Source: Chara braunii
Lineage: Eukaryota > Streptophyta > Charophyceae > Charales > Characeae
Reading direction: 5' to 3'
NCBI GenBank assembly: GCA_003427395.1
Contig: BFEA01000203.1
Span: forward strand, 95,562-151,161
Length of the DNA: 55,600 bases
Shown here: piece after piece, positions 1 through 11,044 of the stretch
How positions within the stretch are numbered: the stretch's first letter is position 1
Layout: each line of letters opens with the position of its first letter
Made by a program: the position numbers and the translations under genes
The notes under the pieces: generated by a model
What the model was told of the DNA's origin: nothing
What the model saw: the letters and a program-made list of their open reading frames with translations, nothing else
Database searches by the model: none

Positions 1-27
1 CCCCCCCCCCCCCCCCCCCCCCCCCCC
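1..27. repeat. poly-C run at the window start
   Basis: Twenty-seven consecutive C residues open the window. With the poly-A run at the other end this suggests an assembly that broke in homopolymers rather than a biological feature. Confidence 0.9.
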
Positions 28-886
28 AACGTTAAAGACAGTCTCAACGTGGTGGCTAGGTCCACCAACACACACCAGGCCTTTACCTCGGCCTACCGGC
101 CAGACTCCCGGTCGCCAGGTGACTGTAGTCGTTTCATACCCTGGTCATCGGGCACACGGCATACACCGCCAAAACTCCCGACTTTCCCCATGCTAGGACT
201 GAAAAGTTGTGCTTTTCAACGCATCATCAAACACAATCTTTCCGTGTGCACGCAAAGTAAAATATTTATCTACTTCGCAATAGACCTTGCTAGGAGGCCG
301 CGCCGGTCTGTGAAGTAAAGCTAGGCACTATAAAACAAAATAAAAATATAACCAAATAAAAACGACAGAAGGTGGGTAGTCGGCCCTATGGCTTTGGCAC
401 CCTCCACTGGGGCGTAGCCCGTGCCAGCCACAGGTTCGCCTGTCAACTTTTATCCTGGCCCCACGGACCGCGCTTCGCGAGCGCGACTAGTTTTGGTCAA
501 TCTCATGCCCGATCTCATTCCTTGCCCGCACCTTTGAGCAGGGCCTCCGTTCGCCGACCTGGTATTGTCAACAACTAACGATCATCTTACCGTGGCACGC
601 AATAATCTGTGCCCCACACACTCTCTAACTCAAGTATACTTCGCCCCGATTGTCGCCATGGGCGAGGTTGCTTAGGTGAGCGCCTTGACGGGGTCAGTCC
701 ACAGTGCGCCATTATTATCAAGGCCACACCCGGCACGACCTCCAAAAACAACGCCAAACACCCTTTTTGCTACAACAAAGTTCAGAGCTTAGTACGCCTT
801 TTCTTTTTTTTTGGTTTCTCATTATTTTTCAAATAAGAAAGAAGAATCACGGCTCTTTCTGATGAGAATCCCGGGCTCTTTCTGAT
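28..886. other. no recognisable gene; unclassified sequence
   Basis: Open frames are short, start mostly at non-ATG codons and show no domain. A T-rich run lies near 800-836. Nothing functional can be supported here. Confidence 0.5.
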
Positions 887-1086
887 GCTCTTTCTGATGT
901 GACTCCCTTTGAGAGGCGGGGAGCAATCAATTCCTTTTTGACCCCTTTCATTTCAGGGCATTCTCATGCCAGCACTTCCCAGAATGGCTCTTTCTGATGT
1001 GACTCCCTGTGAGAGGTGGGGAACAATCAATTCCTTGTCAGCCCCTTTCATTTCAGGGCATTGTCATGCTAGCACTTTCCATAATG
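887..1086. repeat. 100-bp tandem direct duplication
   Basis: Two adjacent units (887-986 and 987-1086) both begin GCTCTTTCTGATGTGACTCC and share the later string CCCCTTTCATTTCAGGGCAT. They differ at only about ten positions, so the duplication is fairly recent. The sequence just upstream (850-886) carries further partial copies of the CTCTTTCTGATG start. Confidence 0.85.
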
Positions 1087-1517
1087 TACATGACTACACT
1101 TCCGGCTAAGCCTGGGGTGGCACATGAGTGAAAACCCGCCTTTCATTCCAGCTGCTGGCAGCAGGTCCAGGATAGAGGGGAGGACCGGTGCCAACTGACA
1201 AATTTCCCCCCGTGCTTCCCACCGCCTCCAGACTCGGCAAAACTCTGCACGAAGAGGCCACCTCGGTTCAGTAAAACAGGCCCGGGTGTACTGGTGGTTT
1301 GAGGAATTCCGACCCAGAAAATGGGCCACAGCCCTAGAATCAGCCTAAATGTAGGTCAGTCCTAGAGCCCTGGGACCAAAGTCAGGCCCCTTGCTCCGTT
1401 TGGGAGGCGCACACATGCCACAGACGGCACAGCCATAGCCAGTGAGAACTTGCTGCGCACTGGACGAGTCAATTGTTGCATGTTCCTCAGGGTGGCAGGG
1501 TGCTCTATTCTATATGA
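1087..1517. other. no recognisable gene
   Basis: A minus-strand open frame of 86 codons lies at 1069-1329, but it matches no family I recognise and has no supporting context. This is the left flank of the chromovirus insertion. Confidence 0.4.
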
Positions 1518-2146
1518 TGTAATGACCCATCAAAACACAGACTGAGAACACTGCTGATTTCTGAGTTCTGCCGCTGGAATGGATGCCTTGCTGAGATTCC
1601 CACACTCTGCTGAGTTTTCTACATCGGTGTGTGTGTGCGTGCTTGATGGTGTCTGAGTGCTGGTCGGCCTGAGTGTGTGTGTGACCCACTGGGGTACTTG
1701 CTTGTTTGAAGGCCCGTAGGGCCGGTACTTAACTGTGGCCGTGACATTGAGTGTTGCAGAGGGGGGGGGGAACACTCACGTGGCGGGGCACGAGGCCCCC
1801 GATACTTAGGGCAGCGGAAAAACACTCAAGTAGCAGGTAGGCCAGTACCACACCAAGTAGAAGTAGATGTGCCGGGTACTCGAGGCCGAGCAGAAGAAGA
1901 CAACGCTGGCATTTTTCAGAGCCCCAGTAGTTGTAGGCTAGGTCTAGGCGGGTACCAGTCCAACCAGTTGGTGAAGAAGAAGGGAATTCTCATTGGTCTT
2001 TGCTGGTGTACATCTTCCTCTACTTCTTTCGTTCATCTTCTTCTTCTTCTTTCCCTCTCTCTCCTCTCAAGTTCATTCATTCCTTTTTGCAATTGGATGG
2101 CATTGTACTTTCTGATGAATGTGTACTTCGAAATTGGCCAGGATCA
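1518..2146 (+). repeat. 5' LTR of the chromovirus
   Basis: Starts TGTAATGACCC and ends near GGCCAGGATCA, just before the primer-binding site. It aligns to the 3' LTR at both ends. Relative to that copy it lacks about 640 bp from its middle, while retaining about 35 bp that the 3' LTR lacks. It contains a run of Gs at 1760-1769 and a CT-rich stretch near 2010-2070. Confidence 0.88.
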
Positions 2147-2148
2147 TA

Positions 2149-2160
2149 TGGTATCGGAGC
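2149..2160 (+). other. primer-binding site, initiator-Met tRNA type
   Basis: TGGTATCGGAGC lies 2 nt after the LTR end. It differs by one base from TGGTATCAGAGC, the plant retrotransposon PBS complementary to the 3' end of initiator methionine tRNA. Minus-strand DNA synthesis would be primed here. Confidence 0.85.
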
Positions 2161-3490
2161 GGATTCTACTTGCTGGCGAGAGTTGACTTGCTACCCTAAC
2201 CGTAAGCTAAGTGGTTGAGGGCGCCACTTGGGGTTAGGGTTGGTCCGATTGAAGGAAAGTGGCGCAGCGTGGATTAGGGAAGCTGCCCCGGCCTGGTAGG
2301 GTAGTGCAAGGTCGGCACTTGACCCTGCCAGGTTGCAAGAGTGTAAGATTGGGTTGGTGAGGCACAAGGAGGAGCTTTGTGATGCAATTTGTGAGAGGTG
2401 ATTGTGAGAGGTGATTGTGAGAGGCACCTACAACTTGAATCTGGACCTCAAGGAAGACATTGAACGACTTTAGGGTTCCCCTCAAGTTGGCGAGCTCGAG
2501 GGTGGCAGCCATATCTGCATCTACGGACTGCAAGTTGCTACTTTGGTCTTCAACATTAACGGGGGATCCGGCGTTGTACTTTGGGTTAGGGTAGACCCTC
2601 CTAGGTGGTAGGACATTAGTGTAGAGGTTGCTGATTGGGTCAAGAGGACCATATGAGAGGGAGGTGAGTTCTACTTCATCTCGAAGCTCAGGCCACTCAG
2701 GTAAGTGTCGTGCACCTACTGCATGCCCATGAGTTTGTGTGCATGGTATTGATGTTCTGATGGGATTGGCTTTGTGTTGATTTTCCTACTCCTCTATGGT
2801 CTTGATTGTGCATGTGAGTATGTGAACTGCTCTCACCTAATGAGTGGATGGATAGAGTATCTTGAACAAAGCGCCATATCTTTCTACAGTGCTTTGTCTT
2901 TTCATTTATGAATGGTTGTAGGTGGTAGGCTCTCTCTGAAGTTGAAATTCGTTTCTCAGTATGGTAGGGGGCAGAAAGTAGGTCCCTGTGGAACTCTTCT
3001 TGGTTGGAACCTGGCTACGACCTGCCTGGGACCGACCGGAACCGGGCCCAAACAAGAAGGGCCCCGTAGACCCAAATCTGTTGACGTCAGTTTCTTTTGT
3101 TTGTCTTGCTGGAAAACGGGGTTTTAACTTTGGAATCAAGCACTCGCTGTCCAGGGGATCTCGGCTGAGATGTTTTACACACTCGCCCACCCAGTCCGCC
3201 GTTTGCCTCGCACCTCGTACACCACTCAATTCTTTGTTGCATCGTGAATGTTGCTCTTTGCTTTGATTTGTTTTATGTTCACAGAACTGAGCCGAATTGG
3301 GCAGGAGAGGATCTCGTACTCAATCTGGCCAGGTTGGGTTGCTGGATCAAGACTCTCACCTTGAATTATGCTGTTATATTATCTTATCTTATGACTGCTC
3401 TCCAGTACAAATGAATTGTCGCTCCGGCTAGGAGTTCTACCTTCTTTTCTGTGTGATTTACAGTTTGTTTCTTTTCATTGGGTTCTTTAA
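2161..3490 (+). other. chromovirus 5' leader, non-coding
   Basis: About 1.3 kb lies between the PBS and the first gag ATG. It contains three tandem 13-bp repeats of the GTGAGAGG type at 2391-2427. No open frame here resembles a known domain. Confidence 0.6.
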
Positions 3491-5281
3491 ATGCCCGCTT
3501 CTACGCGATCGCAAACAAGAGAGAGAAAGAAAAGAGAGAAGTTTTTGAGTGTCGCTCTTGAGGAAGTGAGGAGAGGGAAGAGGAGTGTTCGTCCCAGAAT
3601 TGTGAGGAAGTACAGACCCCTCTTGAGAGACTTGTTGATCCCCTCGTCCTCCATCATGATGTCTGCAGCGGAATGGAAGCCGCAAATGGATGCTGCCCAT
3701 AAGGCAGAAAAAGCGCAGTGCCTACTCTTTTACGAGAAAGCATTGAAGAGGGCAGAGGAAGAGAAGGAGAGAGAGAAGGGAGACAAAGTGAAGGCTCATG
3801 TTGTCTTCAGCATCATGCCCGCCTTGACTAACGCTGAGGTGGGAGAGAAAACCGTCCCAATCCTAAGGGCCTTAGTAGATGTTCGGGTTGTTGAGGACCA
3901 TACCGGCCAACTCAAAAAAGTGTCCGATGAACTCAAGAAGTTGCGCGAGGACATGGCCCGGATGGCACAGCAGCACCGTGAACAGCTGCAACACTTTGCT
4001 AGCATGCAGCAGGCCCAGATTGTCCTTCTGTCTGCTTACCCTGCTTCTAATGTTGCGGGTCAGTCCGCTCTTGACCCTCTAACTGTCCCTTCTTCAGTCA
4101 ACAGCCTATCTAGACCTGCAGCAGGTCCATAACCCGTTGTTGTTGCTGCAGTGGCAAGTAGCAATGCAGGGCATTCTGGAACTGTTGCAGCCCCGAATTC
4201 CGACCCAGCAATCGCTGGTCCTAGTTGCAGCTTTCCCTACGTGGACAGAAAGGCGGCACAGATTCCGTCTAAATATGACGAAAAGGACGACATTGAGTCT
4301 TGGATCAGCTCTATGCGATCCTACTTTGATGTGTTGGGGACACCCTTGGTTACTCAGTCGGCGGTTCTAGGGACCAATGTGGAACCTGCCGTAAGAGGCT
4401 TCTTAGAAGTCCAAGATGTACGCTCAGGCTATAAGAGAATATGAACTTGAACAAATGGCTGAAGGCTACACCAATCGCCACACTCGAGGATTTCCTAATC
4501 AAGCAATATCCTAATCCACATGCTACAATTAAGGCTAGACTCAAGCTTGACAAGCTCAAGCACAGCAAATGGATGGGCACCATGCATAGTCTGCGGCAGT
4601 ACGTTAGTAAACACTTTGTTACTCCTGATTTGGAAATGCCTGCGCAGTCTTGCTTGGATGTAATTAAAGGTACGGTTCCTTTTACTGTAACATATCGCCT
4701 GGGACTCAGACTCGTGGAATATACGGATTGGCTTTCCCTCATGCGGGATTTCGTCAGGTTGGAGGCGCAAGACCTCCGGAGGTGGATCGGGTGGTAAAAA
4801 GCCCACCAGCCGCAAACGGTTTTCGGGTAGCAACCATTTTGCAGTGCACGATCAACTTGAGATTGACGAGGACGCCCTGACAGAGGACCCTTCTCTCGGT
4901 GACGACCAAGAGCAAGACTGCGAGGCATCTCGGTCTTCGTCAACTTACGAGTCTGACTATGTAAATGACGATGAAAAAAGCAATGCCTTCACTAAGACTG
5001 CCAAGCACCGCAAGGGACCAAACCGGAACTCCATGAAGAACACTCTTCACCTTCCCAAGGGAGCCAAACTTTCGCCTAAACCGGAAGAGGCAGCAACCAA
5101 ACCTTGGGTTGACCTCCAGATTAGCGAAAGTGAATGGAAAAATAGGCTCAAGAGAAATGTTTGCCTGCATTGCCAGCTACCTGGACACACAGTCAATAAG
5201 TGTTTTACGTTGTCACGAAACCAGCAACGGGCGTACAGATGTTGTCAGCGCATTCTACCACAAGAGAGGTTGAACCGGTAA
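3491..5281 (+). pseudogene. gag: gag pseudogene of the chromovirus
   Basis: Gag would form the capsid-like particle that packages element RNA. It is read in pieces: 3491-4132 (basic N-terminus, then a coiled-coil-like segment around residues 135-180), 4151-4444 and 4441-4797 (capsid-like region with KYDEKDDIESWISSMRSYFD), and 4844-5281. The last piece is acidic and serine-rich and ends with a zinc knuckle CLHCQLPGHTVNKC (CX2CX4HX4C, 5162-5203) that would bind RNA. The pieces lie in different frames, so at least three frameshifts or stops have accumulated. The ATG at 3491 is the first plausible start after the leader. Family assignment is by domain order and the knuckle, and I am confident of it. 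Confidence 0.85.
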
Positions 5282-5459
5282 GTGGTGATCCCTCCTTGGG
5301 ATCTGATGTTATTCAACAGCCTTCTCTTGATGCCCCTTCTTCTGTTGATTCCAAGGCTGTTGCAAACCCCGTCCTATATGTCGAGCCTTGGAGTCTAGGG
5401 AGATCGACTTCCACGCTCACTTGCAGCACTAGGCTGAGATGAAACAGCGTCGTGCTCAA

Positions 5460-5937
5460 GGGACTGTGCAGCTGATTTTCTTTAAACTTCTCATTAACCA
5501 CTGCTACCTCCATGTTTTGGTTGACTGTGGTTCCACTGCAAATTTTTGTCTCCACACGGGGTTCACAAGGTGGGCTTGGGAATGAAGCAAGTGGAGTTGA
5601 TAAACCCTTGCCAGACCCAAGTGGGCAAATTGTCACTTCCACACATGCAGTCAAAGGTGTGTGCACTACCTTTGACAAAGGAAAAACCGTCACCCACACA
5701 TTGAACTTCTATGTCCTCGACAAGTGTCCCTTCGATGCAGTCCTTGGCTTGGGCTGGTTGCAGTCCACATGTGTTAGGGCTGAGTGGAAGGAGTCGTTGT
5801 TCGTAGTGCAAGATGCTATGGGGAACGAGCTTCCTATCCTCTTGGACGAGGAGTGCAAGTCCCCAGTGACTTTTCTCAATGCGATGCAATTTTGCAGAAA
5901 GTGCACCAACACAAGGAGGACGAACAATTGTACATAA
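5460..5937 (+). pseudogene. pol: aspartic protease domain (PR) of the chromovirus, frameshifted
   Basis: Retroviral-type protease cleaves the Gag-Pol polyprotein. The catalytic loop is seen as VLVDCGSTANF around 5513-5545, a variant of the D-[ST]-G motif with Cys in the second position. A frameshift near 5545-5590 moves the reading frame, and the C-terminal half continues with FYVLDKCPFDAVLGLGWL near 5707-5760, the flap and second hydrophobic-G segment typical of Ty3/gypsy proteases. It lies between gag and the PR-RT linker, as expected. The split reading frame makes it inactive as annotated. Confidence 0.82.
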
Positions 5938-5959
5938 CCTTCGTTCGTTCTGCTCATGT

Positions 5960-7099
5960 GCCCTCTACTTTTGTGGCAAGTACTACCACTACTTTGCATA
6001 ATAGTTCTACTTCTAATACTTACGCTTTTACTTCTTCACCATCTACTTCTAGTCCAACTACTTCTACTTCAATTTTCGTTGTCTTGGTTGCTAGTTTGCA
6101 GCATGATATGTTGGCACCTCATTCAAACCCTCCGCCTCCAGCCATTCCAGCAAACATCCAAAGCCTTCTCAACCAGTTCCCAGAGGTATTGGCCAAACCA
6201 TGTGGGGTTCCCATGCATTCGGTCAAACACAAGATCGAGTTGATCGAAGGCAGCACTCCTCCAAAGGATTGTGTGTATCGTATGGGATCCAGCGAGTTGG
6301 AGGGACTGTGAAGGCAGACTGATGATATGATTGATAGGGGATGGATTAAGCCTAGCGAGTCTGAATTTGGTGCAGCTGTTTTTTTTGTCCCTAAGAAAGG
6401 AGGCAAACTTCGGATGTGTATTGATTATCGTGGACTTAACCGGATGACAAGAAAAAATGTGTATCCTTTGCCACGGATTAATGATTTGTTGGATGCTACT
6501 GGAGGGTGCAAGGTCTCCTCCAAGATCGATCTTTTCTTCTTTTTTTTAAACAAAACCCCTGCAGTGCTAGAGGTGCTTTTCAAAGCAGACACCACTACCA
6601 CCCGGGGAGAGGCTCCATCTATTGGTGGGGAGCATCACCTGCTGGCTACCACCAGATTGAAGTCGATCCTGAGGACCAGCACAAAACTGCATTGGTCGGT
6701 TTGTTGTTGTATATCTAAATGACATCTTGATCTTCAGCAAAAATGGAAGACCACCTGAGACATCTTGAGGAAGTGTTGAACATCCTCAAGAATACGCAGC
6801 TCCGTCTCAACTTGGAGAAATCTGAGTTTGGGAGGGATAACGTTATCTACCTTGGGCATCGGTTGTCCGCCGCAGGCCTTGAGCCCAAGGCAACCAAAGT
6901 TGAGGTCATTCGTAAGTGGCCTCAACCCTTGAATGTCTGTGAATTGCGTTCTTTTCTTGGCTTTGCATCATACTACCGGAAATTTGTCCCTCGATTCCCT
7001 ATCATTGTGTGTCCATTGTCAAGACTTACTAGCAAGAATGTATCTTATGCATGGGACGACGCTTGTGAAACTGCCTTTCGAGCCTTGAGGCTTTGGTGA
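5960..7099 (+). pseudogene. pol: reverse transcriptase (RT) of the chromovirus, internally deleted
   Basis: RT copies element RNA into DNA. A low-complexity Ser/Thr-rich linker precedes FPEVLAKPCGVP, the usual start of the RT region. A TGA at 6309 interrupts the fingers. Recognisable blocks are [20 protein letters not shown] (6380-6440), then [10 protein letters not shown], then KIDL. About 105 bp of foreign sequence follows (6535-6640), then [16 protein letters not shown] (about 6640-6690). After that the sequence jumps to [12 protein letters not shown] (about 6702-6740), so roughly 60-70 residues of fingers and palm are missing. The metal-binding YxDD box reads YLND. A further frameshift leads into 6743-7099, the thumb and connection (SFLGFASYYRKFVPRF). 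Confidence 0.88.
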
Positions 7100-7660
7100 G
7101 TCCTCATGCGCTCCGCATTGCAGATCCCAAACTCACATTCATAGTTCGTACGGATGCGAGTCAATGCGGGATTGGCGCAGTGCTCCAACAACATGATGGT
7201 GATGGCTTGCGTCCGCTCGAATACTACAGCAAACGGATGCCTAGCGAAAAGGTAGTCACTTCCACTTGTATGCGTGAGCTCTATGCGTTGCACGAGGCAC
7301 TCAACCATTGGAAGCACTATCTTTTGGGACGCCAGTTCAAAGTCTACTTAGATCACGAGACTCTAAAGTGGATCAAAGAGCAAACTACCTTATCCACTAC
7401 ATTGACCCAGTGGTTGCATGAGATTGATATTTTTTATTTCGAACTGAAACAAAAGAAGGGTTGTTATAACCGAGTTGTTGATGCATTGTCTCGCCACCCG
7501 GAGCATATGACTTGCCTCGTAAACTCCTACGACCTCGAAAAGAAATTAAAAGAGGATCCAGTTGAGCCAACTGCCAAGGACCCGAACCTTAGTGCCATCC
7601 TTGAGCAGCTCAAGCCTGACCCCAATAGTCAGCCTGATTTCCACGAGTGTGAGGGTCTAC
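7093..7660 (+). pseudogene. pol: RNase H domain of the chromovirus
   Basis: RNase H removes RNA from the RNA-DNA hybrid. The frame open over 7093-7815 carries the acidic catalytic set in order: TDAS near residue 20, RELYAL, LDHETL (usually TDHK), and VVDALSR. This domain is the best preserved part of the element, uninterrupted for about 140 codons. It is separated from the RT thumb by a frameshift at about 7095, where the RT frame ends in TGA. The same frame continues toward integrase before breaking near 7740. Confidence 0.88.
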
Positions 7661-8846
7661 TGTTCCGACGTTATGGGAAGCATGACCATTTGTGTGTACC
7701 CAACCATGAGCCCCTCCACACCTACTTCTTGGATCTGGCTCTGGTCGGAGTGAACACTTTGGTTTTGAGAAAACGTACGAAAGTTTACAGCATCAGTTTG
7801 ATTGGCCTGGTATGAAAGGGTTTGCACACAAGTTTGTGGTTGAGTGTGAAGTTTGTCAATGTGTCAAGCCATCTCGGCAAAAACCCTATGGACTACTGCA
7901 CCCCCTACCTATTCCTGATGGTCCCGGAGAGTCGATTCCAATTGACTTCACGGATATGGGTAAGACAAGTAGGAATGGGTACTCACAAGTTGATGGTGAT
8001 CGTTGACCGTTTTACAAAATTCTTGAATTTGATTCCACTGCCACCTCATGGCCCAACCGAGCTTGTAATCGAAGAGTTTAATAAGCATTACATTTTGCAA
8101 TATGGACCCCCGAAGACTCTTGTGAGTGATCGAGATACCTGGTTCAGCAATGCAGATTGGAAGGACTTTACCACCCAAATCTATGATATGAAGCTCAAGA
8201 TGACATTTGGCCGTCATCCGGAGGCCAATGGCCTGGCTGAAGAGATGAACCAGACCGTTACTCAACTTCTCTGAGCTCTTATCATTCTCGATCAAAACAC
8301 GTGGGATGTAGAATTGCCCATTGTGAGGGGGTTATACAACAACTCCATCCACTCTTCCACCGGCACGAAACCAAACCGGTTACATTAACGGTGGAAGATA
8401 CGCAATCCTCTATCCTTCTTGATCAGCCACCTGGTCTGACACCTGGTCGGCTTGGCTATAGTGCCATTTACGATCGCTTGCTCAGAACTGTTGTGGCAGT
8501 CATGAACAAGCGTCGGGCAGCCATGATTAAACACACTAGTAAGAAGCGTCAGCATGCACCGTTCGAAGTGGGAAGTTATGTTTGGGTCAAGATGTCTAAG
8601 TTTTCCGAAGAAGAGGGAGTGTCACATAAACTCCTCCCTCTCTATTATGACCCATGGCAGGTTTTGAAGGCAGTGAGAGATTATGGATTTGGCCTTTCCT
8701 ACGTGATCGACGTGCCACCCCATCTGCGCAGGTATCCAATATTTCACGCATCCAAACTGTTTCCGTATCGTGCTCCTGGTTCCTTTCCCTATCGTGACCC
8801 TCTAATCCCTCCTTCTGATCCCTCGTTCTATCAATGGCGGTCATGA
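7661..8846 (+). pseudogene. pol: integrase (IN) of the chromovirus, several frameshifts
   Basis: Integrase inserts element DNA into the genome. The HHCC zinc domain is readable across a frameshift near 7740: an HFGFEKTY segment, then CEVCQCVKPSRQKPYG (7849-7896). The catalytic core follows with IDFTDMGKTSRNG (first Asp near 7943), a frameshift near 7985, MVIVDRFTKFL, LVSDRDTWF (second Asp, about 8120-8146), and NGLAEEMNQ (catalytic Glu, about 8227). The frame ends at TGA 8272 and resumes at 8301. The C-terminal part has a GPY/F-like block (KLLPLYYDPWQVL) and the usual IFHASKLFPY ending. Confidence 0.87.
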
Positions 8847-9000
8847 GATCAACAGGATTGTGAGTCATACTGGTAAGGGACATAATAGACAGTATCAAGT
8901 TCACTTTCTATAACACCCACTAGGTGATTTGTACAGGATTTCCAAGAAGGAATTATTGCAAAGCGCACCCCGAGTCGTCAAGGCCAACGAACGACAGATT
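8836..9000 (+). pseudogene. pol: chromodomain-like C-terminus of chromovirus integrase
   Basis: In the frame starting at 8836 the translation contains INRIVSHTGKGHNRQYQVHF, a TAA at 8911, then YRISKKELLQSAPRVV. This matches the layout of retrotransposon chromodomains: an I-L/I-xH strand, a basic turn, RQYxVxF, then an acidic or hydrophobic helix and AP tail. Such domains direct integration to marked chromatin in chromoviruses. The aromatic cage cannot be confirmed, and one in-frame stop breaks the domain. Confidence 0.65.
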
Positions 9001-9130
9001 GATACACAGCCAAAGATCACTGCGGCTCTCACTACTACAGCGTACTCCTGATCCCTCTTTGCGATATTCGCCTATGATGTGTTTTGCAGGGACTCTAAGT
9101 GAGTTACTCGCTCGAAGGGACCTCGCTCTT

Positions 9131-9143
9131 AAGGGGGGGGTAG
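9131..9143 (+). other. polypurine tract of the chromovirus
   Basis: AAGGGGGGGGTAG lies directly before the TGTAATGACCC start of the 3' LTR. This is the expected position for the primer of plus-strand DNA synthesis. Confidence 0.8.
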
Positions 9144-10371
9144 TGTAATGACCCATCAAAACACACTACTGATTCCTGAGTTTTGTCGTTGGAATGGATG
9201 CCTTGTTGAGATTCCTGCATTCTGCTGAGTTTTCTAAGTCGGTGTGCGTGTGTGCGTGCTTGATGGTCTGCGTGCCTATCTGAGTGCTGGTCGGCCTAAG
9301 TGTGTGCGTGACCTGCAAGGATACTTGCTTGTTTGAAGGCCCGTAGGGCCGGTACTTACCTGTGGTCGCAGGGGGGGAAACACTCAAGTAGCGGGGCACG
9401 AGGCCCGCGACACTTAGGGCAGCAGAAAAACACTCCAGTAGCAGGTAGGCCGGTACCACACCGAGTAGAAGTAGAGATGTCGGGTACTCGAGACCGAGCT
9501 GAAGAAGACAACGCTGGCAAGGCGGGTACCACTCCAACCAGTCTGAGTCTAGGGCCTGTACAGCAATATAAGAGCCTGCAATGATGTTTCCCTCCGAAAG
9601 GGAGGAGGTACCAGTCGCTTGGGAGGCCAAGCGGCCTGGAAGTCACCCCCCAAGAGGCAAGTAGGCCGTTATATCTTCGGGCTGAGCCAATAGCTCATCC
9701 TCATTCTTCAGTGTGCAAGTTTGGCGACACACTGCTTGGAGCGTTGGCTGGAAGAGCGCTACTGGGAGGAAGGAGACTAGGAGCTCCCACCTTGGCTATG
9801 GTGGAGCTCTGCCGGTAGGAGAAGGAGGGAGAAAAGGACTGAGGAGGAGAGTGGCGAGATACCTACCTGGCTCGCTGCATTTGGAAGGCCCCAGTTGGGG
9901 TAGTGCCGCACCAAGGAAGCTCGAGGCAGATTCAGGCATGGCGGCCTGATGAACAGCGACATAGGTGCTTTGTGTTGTCCTTTGGACATGAGGGCAGAGC
10001 CCTTAGTAGTCCGTCATAGCCTTGGCTTGGCCTACATGAAGAGGAAGAGGAAGGGTGGTCATCGCTATGATGGACCTCATGTTGTGCTTGCAGTAGAAGA
10101 GGGATTCGGACACTGATTCTGGTTCAGCCATTCAACGTTATTATTGTTATTTATTGTTTGAATAAGAGGGGAGGAGAAATGAGGAGGAGAGTGGTTGGTG
10201 CAGAAGAAGGGAATTCTCATTGGGCTTTGCTGGTGCACATCTTCCTCTTCTTCTTTCTTTCATCTTCTTCTTCGTCTTTCCCTCTCTCCTCTCAAGTTCA
10301 TTCATTTCTTTTTGCAATTGGACAGCATTGTACTTTCTGATGAATGTGTTCTTTGAAATTGGCCAAGATCG
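9144..10371 (+). repeat. 3' LTR of the chromovirus, longer form
   Basis: Begins TGTAATGACCC like the 5' LTR and ends near GGCCAAGATCG. The segment 9542 to about 10193 has no counterpart in the 5' LTR, so either that LTR lost it or this one gained it. The terminal part (10197-10371) closely matches 1970-2146, including the CT-rich stretch and TTCTGATGAATGTGT. The clear divergence between the two LTRs implies an old insertion. Confidence 0.87.
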
Positions 10372-10385
10372 TAACAATGACCTTT

Positions 10386-10806
10386 TTCTGATTTCATCAA
10401 CTTTAGGTTCATTTGTGTGACATGTGGAATTTTAAATATCAATCTTCGTTTGAAAGTGAATGCAAACTTTCTTTTCGATATCCTAGCAAATATTCCCTTT
10501 ATAGTTTCACGTTGTTTTTTGCCCGTAATCGAACCAACTTTAGCCAGTAGGACAAGCAGATCATCTAACGACAACTTATATAATTCCTTCCTTCTCCATG
10601 GGGCCCTTAGACAGTTAATCAATGTGTTCCTGTGTTTATTTGCCGGTCCTGTGTAAACTAACTTGATCACGCAGAATGTAGCGTTGTACCCCCTTCCCAA
10701 TCTTTTGAGCCAGGTTGACATGTTCACACCACCTATTATCCGGTCGCCGTCTTGTCTTTCCTATGTAAAAGTGACTACACCATGGCGAAGCGAGTACATA
10801 TACATT
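10386..10806 (-). pseudogene. GIY-YIG nuclease-like fragment
   Basis: Read on the minus strand from about 10806 downward, one frame gives VYVLASPWCSHFYIGKTRRR followed by PDNRWCEHVNLAQ. This is the GIY-YIG pattern (hydrophobic-Y-V-L ... FYIGKT ... RWxEHV) found in homing nucleases, UvrC-type enzymes and the endonuclease of Penelope-like retroelements. The frame stops after about 55 residues, and an alternative frame (10302-10727) continues with a helical, basic stretch (SLDDLLVLLAKVGSITGKKQ). It lies on the same strand as, and just downstream of, the SR/coiled-coil/SAP-like fragments, so all probably belong to one broken element gene that abuts the chromovirus LTR end. The host family is inferred. 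Confidence 0.6.
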
Positions 10807-11044
10807 GTCATTTGTATCTAGAAGTGTTATCTACTTGTGTATATTGAGCTGTCCACAAAAGATCCTGCCCATGGAATACTACCGTCAATGGCTAGTGATA
10901 TAAACAGCAGTTTGTATAGTCTATTATTCTCAGAGCAGTTTTTCATTTGCCCAGTATTTACAAGTAACTCTATTCTTGACGTTATACGATGTATGTGCAT
11001 CCACTTCAGCCTATTCGTGAGACCCCACGTCGGCTCTGGCCGTT

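Larger units (their letters stand above)
1518..10371 (+). mobile_element. Ty3/gypsy LTR retrotransposon (chromovirus-like), degenerate
   Basis: This is a full-structure LTR retrotransposon in plus orientation. In order it has a 5' LTR beginning TGTAATGACCC, a primer-binding site, gag with a zinc knuckle, then protease, reverse transcriptase, RNase H, integrase and a chromodomain-like tail, a purine-rich tract and a 3' LTR with the same start. PR-RT-RH-IN order with a C-terminal chromodomain identifies the chromovirus branch of Metaviridae. Every coding part is split by frameshifts or stops, and RT has lost its central part, so the copy cannot be autonomous. No convincing 5-bp target duplication is visible (TATGA left, TAACA right). 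The 3' LTR is about twice the length of the 5' LTR. Confidence 0.93.

Noticed and set aside
2110-2140. CTGATGA ... GAAA in both chromovirus LTR ends, resembling a hammerhead core
   Set aside because: The 11-nt spacer cannot form stem II, no stem I or III is present, and the 3' LTR copy changes the spacer.
2220-2245. GGGTTAGGGTTGG as telomere repeat
   Set aside because: Only about one and a half TTAGGG-like units, inside the retrotransposon leader.
1513-10376. 5-bp target duplication of the chromovirus
   Set aside because: TATGA and TAACA match at only three of five positions, which does not support a duplication.
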